DNA of 64,000 bases from Gracilimonas sp965227215. Its GTDB lineage: Bacteria > Bacteroidota > Rhodothermia > Balneolales > Balneolaceae. Made by a program: the position numbers and the translations under genes. The notes beneath the pieces were generated by a model that made no database searches, was not told where the DNA came from, and was given only the letters and a program-made list of their open reading frames with translations. Of this stretch, positions 27,018 through 35,912 are shown one piece after another (within the stretch, counting starts at the first letter, position 1; every line of letters starts with the position of its first letter). The stretch covers positions 3,100,001 through 3,164,000 of the forward strand of contig OZ245729.1 of NCBI GenBank assembly GCA_965227215.1, written 5' to 3'.

Positions 27018-27377
27018 TTAAAAGTACGAAATGTCAGGATTCTTTAAAACACGGTAGCTTTTTTCCACCTTACGCTGGTTTACAGCAGTGCCTAATTTTT
27101 CCTTATGACTGTTTAATAGGTTCTGAAGGTTGTTTTGAATGTTGTCGTTAAGTTCTACAAAGGTCTCAAAAAGAAACCGCAAGGAGATACGATCTTCATC
27201 GGAAAGCGAATCTTTTGGGTTCTCTTCGGCTATAATCCCCAGTTTTTTCACAAGATCTTCACGCTGTCCAAGCTGAAACTTAATGGCTTCAAATGAAGGC
27301 TCATTGCAGTCAATTTCACTTAGAATGGCTTCACTACTGTCATTCAATTGTCCCAATATGTTATGCAAAGGAGTCAT
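27018..27377 (-). CDS. FliT-like flagellar chaperone
   Basis: A 119-aa helical protein just downstream of fliD, where FliT is expected. The C-terminal end (LNSHKEKLGTAVNQRKVEKS, then DISYF) resembles FliT-type proteins, which often end in a variant of D-x-S-Y-F. FliT holds the cap protein FliD before export. Sequence similarity in this family is low, so the name is tentative. Confidence 0.65.
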   Translation of the reverse strand: MTPLHNILGQLNDSSEAILSEIDCNEPSFEAIKFQLGQREDLVKKLGIIAEENPKDSLSDEDRISLRFLFETFVELNDNIQNNLQNLLNSHKEKLGTAVNQRKVEKSYRVLKNPDISYF

Positions 27378-27399
27378 TGTTCAGGTCTACATCTTAATT

Positions 27400-28797
27400 T
27401 TAATAACCGGACATGAAGTTATAAACAGCATCAAACTGAGCCTGACCTTCTTCGAGAATCAGGTCCAGTTCATTGAAAATCTGTCGTTGCTCGGCTTCAT
27501 ATTCTTCCAGGTATTTACGTTCACTTGCAATACGACGATCTAATCGGTCTATTTTTTGATCCAGTCCGCTTTCGATCGCTGAAAGTATACCATCAGCCTC
27601 AGTGTATGATTCTGCCCGTGCCTTCATCATGGCAACCGGAGAATTTTCATTAGTGAAGAAATTGGCTATCTGTTCCGGATTCTGGCTCAATAAGTCATCG
27701 AGCTTTGAGGAATCATCAATTACCATCTTCCCGCTATTCTCAAATGTGATGCCCATGTCAGCAAAACTGGCAACTTCACCTTCAGCAACACCGCTTAAGG
27801 ATAGGATGGCCGTTTGACGCAAATTAATCGTCAGGTTTCGCACCGATCTCACTCCTTGCAACGGACCTTTATTTCCGGTTTCGGGATTAATGAAAGTACG
27901 CTCCCTGATGGTCTCGTTCATTTCGTTATAAGCATCAATAAAATCCTGAATATTTGATTTAGCTGCTTCGGTATCCCGTTCAACCGTCATTTGTTCGGCA
28001 ACACCGGTGGCTTTTTTCATGGTGAAGGAGAGTCCTTCAATGGCATCATCAACCGTATTTTCTGCACGGTTAAACGTTACACCATCAATAACAAATTGGG
28101 CATCCAGTTCTGCCTGGGGAGTGAGGTGTGTCATGCCACCGGTTACACCGGCCAAAACACCGGTAGCTCCGCTAAATTGAATACGGTTATCGTAACCGGT
28201 TTCAAGACTTTTTAAAGAAAACTGAACATTGGTTCCATCAAGATTAAAAACACTGGCGCTGGCTTCATCTCCAAAAAGGCTTTCAATTTCCGTTTCAAAC
28301 GATTCAAGAATTTCCTGGTTGGTTTTATAAACCGTGCCACCGCTGCCGTCATCTTTGGTGGTTACTATATTTATGGTTTCTGTCTTGTTACCAATAGTAA
28401 GTGTTACTGAGCCATCACCCTGGGATGCGAGTTCATATCCATCTCCGGTCATTGTCTCGGAAAGGGCCGTGTCGTTTTTGGCAAGCCTGTCGACGGTGAT
28501 ATTGAAAGCTGATTCATTATCTAAACCGGTAGCAGAATTTACCTGTACAACCGAGTCATCACTGGAAGAAGTCTTAAATGGTTCAAAAGACCGATTACTC
28601 GGTGTTTCGAGTTCCTTAATAATATTCTCAAAGTCTGAGATAGCTTTACTTACAGTTCCAACGGCAGATTTAGACTCTTTCTCATCCCGAACCTGCACTT
28701 CCATTCGAAGCATTTTCTGACTTTCAATATTAACAAGCTGCGTCACGAACGACTCGTAAGAACTTGTTTGGCTCATAAGGCTGGAAATGGATGCCAT
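27400..28797 (-). CDS. fliD: Flagellar filament cap protein FliD
   Basis: Hook-associated protein 2, which caps the filament and inserts flagellin. The N-terminus (SYESFVTQLVNIESQKMLRM) and C-terminus (GLDQKIDRLDRRIASERKYL, then QAQFDAVYNFMSGY) are the conserved FliD D0/D1 helices. The middle contains the usual beta-rich segments (FNITVDRLAKND; QFVIDGVTFNRAENTVDDA). Length 465 aa is typical. Confidence 0.93.
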   Translation of the reverse strand: MASISSLMSQTSSYESFVTQLVNIESQKMLRMEVQVRDEKESKSAVGTVSKAISDFENIIKELETPSNRSFEPFKTSSSDDSVVQVNSATGLDNESAFNITVDRLAKNDTALSETMTGDGYELASQGDGSVTLTIGNKTETINIVTTKDDGSGGTVYKTNQEILESFETEIESLFGDEASASVFNLDGTNVQFSLKSLETGYDNRIQFSGATGVLAGVTGGMTHLTPQAELDAQFVIDGVTFNRAENTVDDAIEGLSFTMKKATGVAEQMTVERDTEAAKSNIQDFIDAYNEMNETIRERTFINPETGNKGPLQGVRSVRNLTINLRQTAILSLSGVAEGEVASFADMGITFENSGKMVIDDSSKLDDLLSQNPEQIANFFTNENSPVAMMKARAESYTEADGILSAIESGLDQKIDRLDRRIASERKYLEEYEAEQRQIFNELDLILEEGQAQFDAVYNFMSGY

Positions 28798-28831
28798 AAA
28801 AAGAGGTATTGAAGGTTACTGTTTAATTATT

Positions 28832-29158
28832 TTATTGCTGAACTGCGGAAGGAGAAGGTTGTTTCTGGTTAGCCACTTCTTCCCATGTTTCCCTTAAGGG
28901 TTCCAGAATCTCACGAATTTCTCCAAACCGCTGCTTCCGGGCCAGGTCCTGACAATACCGGTAAAGCTCGAAAAGCTGTCCCGCCGGCTCGTAATCAAAA
29001 TTCAAGCCTTGTATCAACTCGGATAGAATGGCTTTTACTTTTCCCTGATCTTCACGGTAGGTAGCCTGAATAACCAGGTCGTACATCTTTACTACTAGCT
29101 TCAGCGGCGAAGCATTCATCACAGATTGTTTTTGATAGACTAATTGTGGATCTCGCAT
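28832..29158 (-). CDS. fliS: Flagellin export chaperone FliS
   Basis: A 108-aa helical chaperone that keeps flagellin unfolded before export. The start YQKQSVMNASPLKLVVKMYD is the FliS signature (usually Y...V..ASP..L...LYDGA). It heads a minus-strand operon fliS-fliD-fliT-like with a sigma-28-type promoter 33 bases upstream. Confidence 0.88.
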   Translation of the reverse strand: MRDPQLVYQKQSVMNASPLKLVVKMYDLVIQATYREDQGKVKAILSELIQGLNFDYEPAGQLFELYRYCQDLARKQRFGEIREILEPLRETWEEVANQKQPSPSAVQQ

Positions 29159-29190
29159 AATTTTGAAATTGATGAAAGTAACTCCCGTGC

Positions 29191-29220
29191 TTTATCGGTC
29201 AACTGCCTTAAAAACTTAAA
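29191..29220 (-). promoter_or_regulatory. Sigma-28-type promoter of fliS
   Basis: On the minus strand: TTTAAG, then 15 bases, then ACCGATAA. The sigma-28 consensus is TAAA-N15-GCCGATAA, so three of four -35 and seven of eight -10 bases match with exact spacing. It lies 33 bases before the fliS ATG. Confidence 0.75.
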
Positions 29221-29285
29221 TTAGGAGTTCTTAATGTTTTCCAATCCATCCCGGGCTTTGTAAAGCTCAGCTAGGACATAAGTAT

Positions 29286-29306
29286 TTTGGCAACTACTGT
29301 GCCAAA
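29286..29306. promoter_or_regulatory. Palindromic site upstream of the glycosylation operon
   Basis: TTTGGCA-ACTACTG-TGCCAAA, a perfect 7-bp inverted repeat. Candidate operator; the same bases could be read as a weak sigma-54 promoter (TTGGCA...TGCC) for the gene at 29511. The sequence alone does not decide between the two. Confidence 0.4.
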
Positions 29307-29510
29307 GTGGAAATAGCTTCTTTGATGGCTTTTTATATGAATATCACCGGAATCGACCTCAGGCAGGCGGAAAAAAATTCTGAAGCGGAAAATTTGGCCT
29401 TTGCTCACTTATAGAAATTGGCATAAAAGAGGTGGAAATGAGCTAATTGGTGGATGGCATCATTTTTGGAAATGAGAGGGTGTTGAAAACAAGAAAACTC
29501 ATTTTCTATC

Positions 29511-32500
29511 ATGAAAGTAGAATTAGCGCGCGCCCAAAAGTTATTAGATCAGAAATATCCGGACCCGGATCAGGCCATAAAATTGCTGGATCCCTTGTTG
29601 AGAAGAGAGTCGAAGCACTGGCTGGTCTATTATTTTCTTGGAATTGCTCAAATGCAGAAATCAAACTATGAGAAAGCCATTGGGTATTTCGAAAAATCCA
29701 TAGGGGTGAATGCCGAAAATGCACAAACCTATTTATTGGTGGCTCGCTGTTATTATGAACTTCAGGATTTTGAAAATGCAGAACGATATGGAAAGGCAAC
29801 AGTACAGCTAAACCAGGAATTGCTGGATGCCTGGATGTTGATGGGAAAACTCTATTGGGATTATGCATTATTAAATAAGGCAATACAGTGCTATACCATT
29901 GCCAATAAGCTGGATCCTAAAAACTACCTGATTGCTTATAACATTGGCCAGATTTATGCTGATCAGGGAGATTATAAAAAAGCCCTGGAGCTGTTTGATA
30001 TTACCCTGCAGATGGAGCCGAAACTGATAGATGCGGGCATCAAAAAAGCTCAGATTTACCAATCGATTGGAGAGCATGAGCAAGCAGAAGAAGCCATTCA
30101 AAAAGTATTGGAGCTTGACAGTGAAAATTTGTTAGCTCTGAGTGTGCTTTCACTGCTATACCGCGCTATGGGCAGATATACTGAGGCAATTGAATTGAAT
30201 GAGCAGCTGCTGGAACGTTACCCTAATGACGGGAATGTGAGGGTGAATTATGCACTCTGCCTTGTGGAAACAGGACAGTATGATGAAGCTGAAAAGAATT
30301 ACCTGAAAGCGCTGAAGGACACTCCTGAAACCCAACAGTCCCTTTCAAATTACCTGATGGGTATTCACTACAATCCCAAACGAACCAAGGAAGAAATTTT
30401 CGAAGCTCATTCACTTTGGGACCAATATTATGCACCGGAAGAAAGGCCAAAGCGCCCGGTTCCGGCCAATAAAAATAGGGACAAGAAACTCAGGGTAGGT
30501 TTTCTCTCCGGTGGATTTAAAAAACACCCTGTAGGCTGGATGATTACATCGGCATTGGAGCATCTTTCCAAAGATGAAATTGCTACCTATATATATACCA
30601 CTGATACCTATCATGACTCTTTGACTAAACGCATCCGCAAAGCCTGTGCTAAGTGGACATCAGTAGTTGGGTATAACGATGAGGTTGTTGCACAGATTAT
30701 TAAAGATGATGAGATTGATATTTTGGTGGAATTATCCGGTCACTCTTCAGGCAACCGGTTAAAGACAGTGGCTCTGGAACCGGCTCCGATTACCATTAAA
30801 TGGGTGGGTGGATTGTTCAATACATCCGGACTTAAATCTATGGATTATCTGCTGACCGATGCTAAGGAATCACCGGAAGGAGAGGAGTTCTTTTACACCG
30901 AAAAGTTAGTACGGATGCCGGACGATTATGTCTGCTACACGCTTCCTAACTATGATATTCATGTTACCGAAGCACCGGTTAAAGAAAATGGCTACATCAC
31001 TTTTGGGTGCTTCAATAATCCCACAAAAATAAATACGGAACTGCTTACAAAATGGGCAGAGATTTTGAAGCAGGTTCCTAACAGTCGCCTGTACCTGAAA
31101 AGTAAGCAGTATGACACGGAACTGGTTCGGCAGCGAGTCGCGGACCATCTGGCTGAATGTGGTATCGAAAAGGAAAGAGTGATGTTTGACGGTTATTCAC
31201 TCCATAATGAGCTGCTTGAACATTACAACAAGGTGGACATTGCACTGGATCCCTGGCCCTATTCCGGTGGACTTACCACCATTGAGGCTTTGTGGATGGG
31301 GGTGCCGGTAATTACGAATTCAGGGCCTACTTTTGCGGGACGTCACTCAACTTCACATATCACCAATGCAGGTTTCCCGGAGTGGGTAACCGATAACTGG
31401 GACGATTACATTCAAACAGCCGTTTCATTAGCTGAAGACCCTGAAGGATTAGCGAAAGTGAGAGATGAACTTCGGGAACGCTTACTGTACTCACCGGTAT
31501 GTGATGCCCCCCGGTTCGCCGACAACCTGGCTAAAGCTTTCCGCGAGATGTGGATTCAACGAGTGGAAGGTTACGAGAAAGATCTTCGGGAAGGGGAATG
31601 GCAGGATCATATATGGGTAGAATCATTGGAATCCTCAAGAAATGGATGGAGAAATATAAAAGAATTGCCCCCATTAGAAATTGATGAAAGCGAGGCTCCG
31701 GATGGAGGTAAATTCGTGCATATAAGCTTTAACCATGTGTATGCTAAATCACTGTCTGATATGTTGGAATATGTCAATCAACATTCTAACCAGAAGCATG
31801 TATTGTTTGTGGAAAGACATCAAGCTATTCTCAATTATGAGCCGGATATAAGTAATAATACAGACGCTCAGTTTTTTGATACTTACCAAAGCCTCAAAGA
31901 GCTCCTTGAGCAATGTTTACGTCCGGAAGTATCAGCTATATATATGCATGGATTGTTTTATGACTGGCAAACCTGGTTGGTTAAAAAGATTGCCAAGAAA
32001 AAATACATCAGCTGGATTATATGGGGTGGAGATTTATATAACCCTGTAAAAAAGAAGAGACCATTTCATCAAATTGCAAAACACATCGATGCTATTCTCA
32101 CCCCCATTGGTGGTGATATTAAGCTTTGTAATAAAGTGTATGGTGAGCGCCCTGATTACCCGTTTGGGTACCCTTACCCGGGTTTGTATGGCAACATAGA
32201 TCTGAATATGTCTAATCCAGGAAAACCACAGATTGTTGTGGGTAACTCTGGAGATGTTTCCAACAATCATAAACAGATTCTTGAATTATTAAGTAAGAAA
32301 AAAGATATACAAAAATATGAGTTGCTGCTGCCTGTAGCCTATAGTTTCAAGCCTTCCTATAAAAGAGAATTAATTGAGAAAATCGAGGAATTAGGCCTTC
32401 AACATAATACACGTTTTCTCGAGGAATTTATTAAGCCTGAAGAATACTTCGGGATTATAAACCGATGTGAGATGTTGATTCTGGCACACGAGCGACAGCA

Positions 32501-32810
32501 GGCAGTAGGCAACATTCTCATGGCTTTGTATTCCGGTAAGAGTGTGTTCTTAAAAGAGGAGATTGTTTTAAAAGGGAAAAGGGTGGCTAACCCAACCTGG
32601 GAATTTCTATCCGAAGCCGGCTTCCACCTCAACAGTATAAATACCCTTAAATCAGTTGATGAGTTATCCGAATTAACTGCGCCGACAAAAACTCAGTCAG
32701 AGAAGCATAGAGAGATAATCGATACGCAATTTAGCTTGGAAGCCAGAGCCGGGCAGATGATTCAGTCTGGCAAGATGATACATAACAAGGTGAACGGCAG
32801 TTCATTGTAG
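29511..32810 (+). CDS. TPR-GT41 (OGT-like)-GT56 (WecF-like) fusion glycosyltransferase
   Basis: A 1099-aa fusion. Residues 1-290 are TPRs (WLVYYFLGIAQMQKSNYEKA; NYLIAYNIGQIYADQGDYKK). Residues 325-690 match the catalytic half of O-GlcNAc transferases (GT41): RVGFLSGGFKKHPVGWM with its His, VELSGHSSGNRL (about 407) and DPWPYSGGLTTIEALWMGVP (about 578). Residues 734-1085 match GT56, the WecF Fuc4NAc transferase: IIWGGDLYN (about 838), IVVGNSGDVSNNH (about 909) and RQQAVGNILMAL (about 995). E. coli WecF has the equivalents WGADLY, VGNSGDRSNEH and RQQGIG. I infer Ser/Thr O-glycosylation of flagellin, then extension with a 4-amino-6-deoxy sugar. First gene of an operon ending before the flagellins. 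Confidence 0.85.
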   Translation: MKVELARAQKLLDQKYPDPDQAIKLLDPLLRRESKHWLVYYFLGIAQMQKSNYEKAIGYFEKSIGVNAENAQTYLLVARCYYELQDFENAERYGKATVQLNQELLDAWMLMGKLYWDYALLNKAIQCYTIANKLDPKNYLIAYNIGQIYADQGDYKKALELFDITLQMEPKLIDAGIKKAQIYQSIGEHEQAEEAIQKVLELDSENLLALSVLSLLYRAMGRYTEAIELNEQLLERYPNDGNVRVNYALCLVETGQYDEAEKNYLKALKDTPETQQSLSNYLMGIHYNPKRTKEEIFEAHSLWDQYYAPEERPKRPVPANKNRDKKLRVGFLSGGFKKHPVGWMITSALEHLSKDEIATYIYTTDTYHDSLTKRIRKACAKWTSVVGYNDEVVAQIIKDDEIDILVELSGHSSGNRLKTVALEPAPITIKWVGGLFNTSGLKSMDYLLTDAKESPEGEEFFYTEKLVRMPDDYVCYTLPNYDIHVTEAPVKENGYITFGCFNNPTKINTELLTKWAEILKQVPNSRLYLKSKQYDTELVRQRVADHLAECGIEKERVMFDGYSLHNELLEHYNKVDIALDPWPYSGGLTTIEALWMGVPVITNSGPTFAGRHSTSHITNAGFPEWVTDNWDDYIQTAVSLAEDPEGLAKVRDELRERLLYSPVCDAPRFADNLAKAFREMWIQRVEGYEKDLREGEWQDHIWVESLESSRNGWRNIKELPPLEIDESEAPDGGKFVHISFNHVYAKSLSDMLEYVNQHSNQKHVLFVERHQAILNYEPDISNNTDAQFFDTYQSLKELLEQCLRPEVSAIYMHGLFYDWQTWLVKKIAKKKYISWIIWGGDLYNPVKKKRPFHQIAKHIDAILTPIGGDIKLCNKVYGERPDYPFGYPYPGLYGNIDLNMSNPGKPQIVVGNSGDVSNNHKQILELLSKKKDIQKYELLLPVAYSFKPSYKRELIEKIEELGLQHNTRFLEEFIKPEEYFGIINRCEMLILAHERQQAVGNILMALYSGKSVFLKEEIVLKGKRVANPTWEFLSEAGFHLNSINTLKSVDELSELTAPTKTQSEKHREIIDTQFSLEARAGQMIQSGKMIHNKVNGSSL

Positions 32811-32822
32811 AATTCAGGTAGG

Positions 32823-33992
32823 ATGAAGAAAATTGCAATAATCGGAGCTAGTTATCTGCAGAGACCCCTGGTGCAAAAGGCATCAGAATTGGGGATTGAG
32901 ACGCATGTATTTGCCTGGAAAAAAGGGAATGTGGTACAGGATGTTGCTGATCATTTCTATCCTATCTCAATTTTAGAGAAAGAAGAAATCCTCAATGTAT
33001 GCGGAGATATAGGGATAGATGGTATAACCAGCATTGCCTCTGATATTGCCATGCCTACCGTAAACTACATCGCTGATAAACTTTCCCTGACAGGAAATAC
33101 TCCGGGCGTTACAAAAGCTTCAACGGATAAGTTTGAGATGCGTAAAGTACTCTCCGGAAAAGGGATCGAGTGCCCCCGATTCCAGCTTTTCACAACGACG
33201 GATTTCAAGTCCGAAAATGAGTTCACCTTCCCGGTTATAGTAAAGCCCACGGATCGTTCCGGCTCAAGGGGCGTGACAAAGGTAGAGTCTCCCGAACAGG
33301 TAAACGAGGCTATCGCCAAAGCACTAAGTGAGTCGATACGGGGAAGGGTAATTGTAGAAGAATTTATAGAAGGGCGCGAATTTTCGGTGGAAATGATTTC
33401 TTATCGGGGAGAACATCAGTTTATAGCTATTACCGACAAAGAAACCACCGGAGCTCCGTACTTCGTTGAAATCGCGCATCACCAACCGGCAAATATTAGC
33501 AGTGAAATAAAGGCGAAAATCATAGATACGGTTAAGAAGGCAATGGATGCCCTTGGGATAGAGAATGGGGCGAGTCATTCAGAAGTGTTTCTTACGAAAG
33601 AAAATGAGATCAGGATTGTAGAAATAGCCGGAAGAATGGGTGGCGAGTTAATTGGCTCTCACATGGTTCCGCTCTCTACCGGTTACGATTTTTTGAAAGC
33701 GGTTATTCAGGTGGCACTGGGAGAAAAGCCAGATCCGGTTTCCCCCTCAAAAGAAGCCATGTTCTCCGGCGTGTACTATGTATTGCCGAAGGCAGGTAAG
33801 ATCAAAAAGGTGAAAAATCATTCAAAGCTTTACAGTGAAGTAAAGGAAGCTATTTCCATTTTGAATGAAGGTGATGAGATATCGCCGGTTATAGATGGTG
33901 CAGGTAAACGAGCCGGTATAGTTGTGTATCAAAACCCAACCGGCAGATTGCAACTGAACCCCGATATGGTGTTGGAGTACCGGGTAACATGA
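32823..33992 (+). CDS. ATP-grasp enzyme in the glycosylation operon
   Basis: A 389-aa ATP-grasp protein of the CarB/PurK-like type. It has an N-terminal Rossmann-like pre-ATP-grasp domain (KKIAIIGASYLQRPLVQKAS) and an ATP-binding core (FPVIVKPTDRSGSRGV, VIVEEFIEGREFSVEM). The metal-site end is EVFLTKENEIRIVEIAGRMG. Such enzymes join a carboxylate to an amine or similar group. In this operon it may acylate an amino sugar or make its donor; the substrate is unknown. It overlaps the next gene by four bases. Confidence 0.72.
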   Translation: MKKIAIIGASYLQRPLVQKASELGIETHVFAWKKGNVVQDVADHFYPISILEKEEILNVCGDIGIDGITSIASDIAMPTVNYIADKLSLTGNTPGVTKASTDKFEMRKVLSGKGIECPRFQLFTTTDFKSENEFTFPVIVKPTDRSGSRGVTKVESPEQVNEAIAKALSESIRGRVIVEEFIEGREFSVEMISYRGEHQFIAITDKETTGAPYFVEIAHHQPANISSEIKAKIIDTVKKAMDALGIENGASHSEVFLTKENEIRIVEIAGRMGGELIGSHMVPLSTGYDFLKAVIQVALGEKPDPVSPSKEAMFSGVYYVLPKAGKIKKVKNHSKLYSEVKEAISILNEGDEISPVIDGAGKRAGIVVYQNPTGRLQLNPDMVLEYRVT

Positions 33993-34645
33993 AAGCAAAT
34001 ATTGTGTTTTTAGGATCAGGGGGTGGCGGAAACTTGAAGTTTGTCCATAAGTATTATCAGGATGATGATACTATAAATATAACAGGGGTATTTACAGACC
34101 GGGAATGTGGTGCTTTAGAGTACGCACAAAAGGTTGGTATTGCCTCTGATATTTTAGATTTCAGAAGAACCCCAGAAAGTGATGTAAATCTGTTAAAGCA
34201 CATTGAACAAGCCGAACCGGATTTTGTGATAACGAATGTTCATAAAGTGCTGAGTGCATCTGTAGTTGAAGTTTTTAAAGGGAAGCTTATTAATCTCCAT
34301 TATTCCTATCTGCCAGCTTACAAAGGATTGATAGGTATGGAGCCTGTTCATCAGGCTATTCAAAGAAACAACAGTTTTATCGGCTGTACGGCTCATTTTG
34401 TTGATAAAGAGCTAGACAATGGAGACACAATCACTCAAGGAATTTTTAACAGCAGGCTTCAATCTGATGTCGTCCAAACAACCTTTGAATGTGGAGCCAT
34501 CACTTTACTCAGTGCCATTGAGGTCTTAAGAAGGGGCAATGAATCTGAAGACCAGTACATGTACAAAACGATTATCGTGAGCCCGGCGGCAAAGAATGTT
34601 CATTCAGAGAGATGCACAAATATTTTTAAACAATTACAGTCATGA
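33989..34645 (+). CDS. PurN-like formyltransferase (probable sugar N-formyltransferase)
   Basis: A 218-aa protein with the formyltransferase fold. INLHYSYLPAYKGLIGMEP holds the catalytic N-x-H (about 102-104), and FVDKELDNGDTITQG holds the catalytic Asp (about 140). These correspond to N106, H108 and D144 of PurN. The start (NIVFLGSGGGGNLKFV) fits the N10-formyl-THF domain. True purN is unlikely here because the neighbours are sugar genes. In the place where WecD would acetylate TDP-Fuc4N it probably formylates the 4-amino group. Confidence 0.7.
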   Translation: MKANIVFLGSGGGGNLKFVHKYYQDDDTINITGVFTDRECGALEYAQKVGIASDILDFRRTPESDVNLLKHIEQAEPDFVITNVHKVLSASVVEVFKGKLINLHYSYLPAYKGLIGMEPVHQAIQRNNSFIGCTAHFVDKELDNGDTITQGIFNSRLQSDVVQTTFECGAITLLSAIEVLRRGNESEDQYMYKTIIVSPAAKNVHSERCTNIFKQLQS

Positions 34646-35910
34646 AAATTCCTTTCAACAAACCGTTCATAACCGGCAACGAACTTGAATACATTCAGGA
34701 TGCGGTAGATTACGGAAAGATTTCCGGTAATGGGAAGTACACTCAAAAGATCCATCGTTTTTTTGAGCGACAGTTTGGTTTCAAGAAATGCCTGCTTACC
34801 ACATCGTGTACCGATGCTCTGGAGATGGCGGCTATATTACTGGATGTGGAGCCCGGCGATGAAATCATCATGCCGTCCTATACTTTTGTATCTACAGCAA
34901 ACGCATTTGTACTTCGGGGAGCTACAATAAGGTTCGTTGATTCCAGAAAAGACCACCCGGGGATGGATGAGGATAAAATTGAAGAGCTTATTACTGAAAA
35001 AACAAAAGCCATTGTAGTGGTTCATTATGCCGGTGTTGCGTGCGATATGGATAAGGTGATGGATATTGCAGACCGACATAACTTATTTGTAGTTGAGGAT
35101 GCAGCTCAGGCCATAAACAGTTTTTATGAACATGCGGATGGAATTAGCAGCCCGCTTGGATCAATCGGGCATTTGGGGACATTTTCATTCCATGAAACCA
35201 AGAATATTATGGCCGGTGAAGGGGGAATGCTGACTGTAAACGATGACCGCTTTGCAGAGAGGGCCGAAATAATCTGGGAAAAAGGTACTAACAGAACGGC
35301 CTTTTTCAGAGGTGAGGTGGATAAGTACGGATGGGTGGATATCGGTTCTTCGTTTTTACCTTCGGAACTGAATGCTGCTTTTTTATATGCACAACTAATG
35401 AACCTGATTCGGATTCAACAGAAAAGAATGTGCATCTGGAACCGGTATCAAAGAGGAATAGAAGAAGCTTGTTGCCGTTTGGGGATTCGTCAGCCTGTAA
35501 TCCCACAATACGCCACCAATAATGGACATATGTATTATGTAGTATGCCGGGATGCTGAGCAACGTAATGGGCTCATTTCATATTTAAAGGAGAGAGGTAT
35601 ATTGAGCGTATTTCATTACCAGTCGCTGCATTCTTCAGCATATTTTAAAGACAAACATGATGGACGAGAACTTCCATATTCTGATCTGTATTCGGAAACC
35701 CTCGTTCGCTTTCCGCTCTATTACGAGTTAAATACAGATGAACAAAATTTTGTTATTCAAAAAGTAAACGAATTAAGTGTTCAGGGATCAAATGGCTTGA
35801 AGAAAAAGGCGAGTGTGCCGGAAATCGACAAGCTTTTTTGCAACATCAGGTCGGGCAAGGTTTCCGTCAATCAATTAAAAACAACGCAAATACAGGATTA
35901 CAGGATATAA
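34642..35910 (+). CDS. wecE: WecE-type dTDP-4-keto-6-deoxy-sugar aminotransferase
   Basis: PLP-dependent DegT/DnrJ/EryC1-family transaminase, predicted to make TDP-4-amino-4,6-dideoxygalactose (TDP-Fuc4N). It closely tracks E. coli WecE: IPFNKPFITGNELEYIQDAV, GDEIIMPSYTFVSTANAFVL, VVHYAGVACDMD, then VVEDAAQA and SFHETKNIMAGEGG with the PLP lysine near residue 187. It continues with EIIWEKGTNRTAFFRGEVDK. At 422 aa it has about 45 residues beyond the E. coli C-terminus; this tail is not recognised. It overlaps the formyltransferase stop by four bases. Confidence 0.88.
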   Translation: MKIPFNKPFITGNELEYIQDAVDYGKISGNGKYTQKIHRFFERQFGFKKCLLTTSCTDALEMAAILLDVEPGDEIIMPSYTFVSTANAFVLRGATIRFVDSRKDHPGMDEDKIEELITEKTKAIVVVHYAGVACDMDKVMDIADRHNLFVVEDAAQAINSFYEHADGISSPLGSIGHLGTFSFHETKNIMAGEGGMLTVNDDRFAERAEIIWEKGTNRTAFFRGEVDKYGWVDIGSSFLPSELNAAFLYAQLMNLIRIQQKRMCIWNRYQRGIEEACCRLGIRQPVIPQYATNNGHMYYVVCRDAEQRNGLISYLKERGILSVFHYQSLHSSAYFKDKHDGRELPYSDLYSETLVRFPLYYELNTDEQNFVIQKVNELSVQGSNGLKKKASVPEIDKLFCNIRSGKVSVNQLKTTQIQDYRI

Positions 35911-35912
35911 GT

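Larger units (their letters stand above)
29159..29510. other. Divergent intergenic region between fliS and the glycosylation operon
   Basis: 352 bases without a gene. It holds the fliS promoter at its left end and a palindrome TTTGGCA-N7-TGCCAAA at 29286-29306. The palindrome's inner bases also fit the GG-N10-GC spacing of a sigma-54 promoter. Nothing else is clear. Confidence 0.6.

Noticed and set aside
33989..34645. Calling the formyltransferase purN
   Set aside because: The catalytic triad matches PurN, but the operon contains only sugar and glycosylation genes and the loop around the substrate site differs; a sugar N-formyltransferase fits better.
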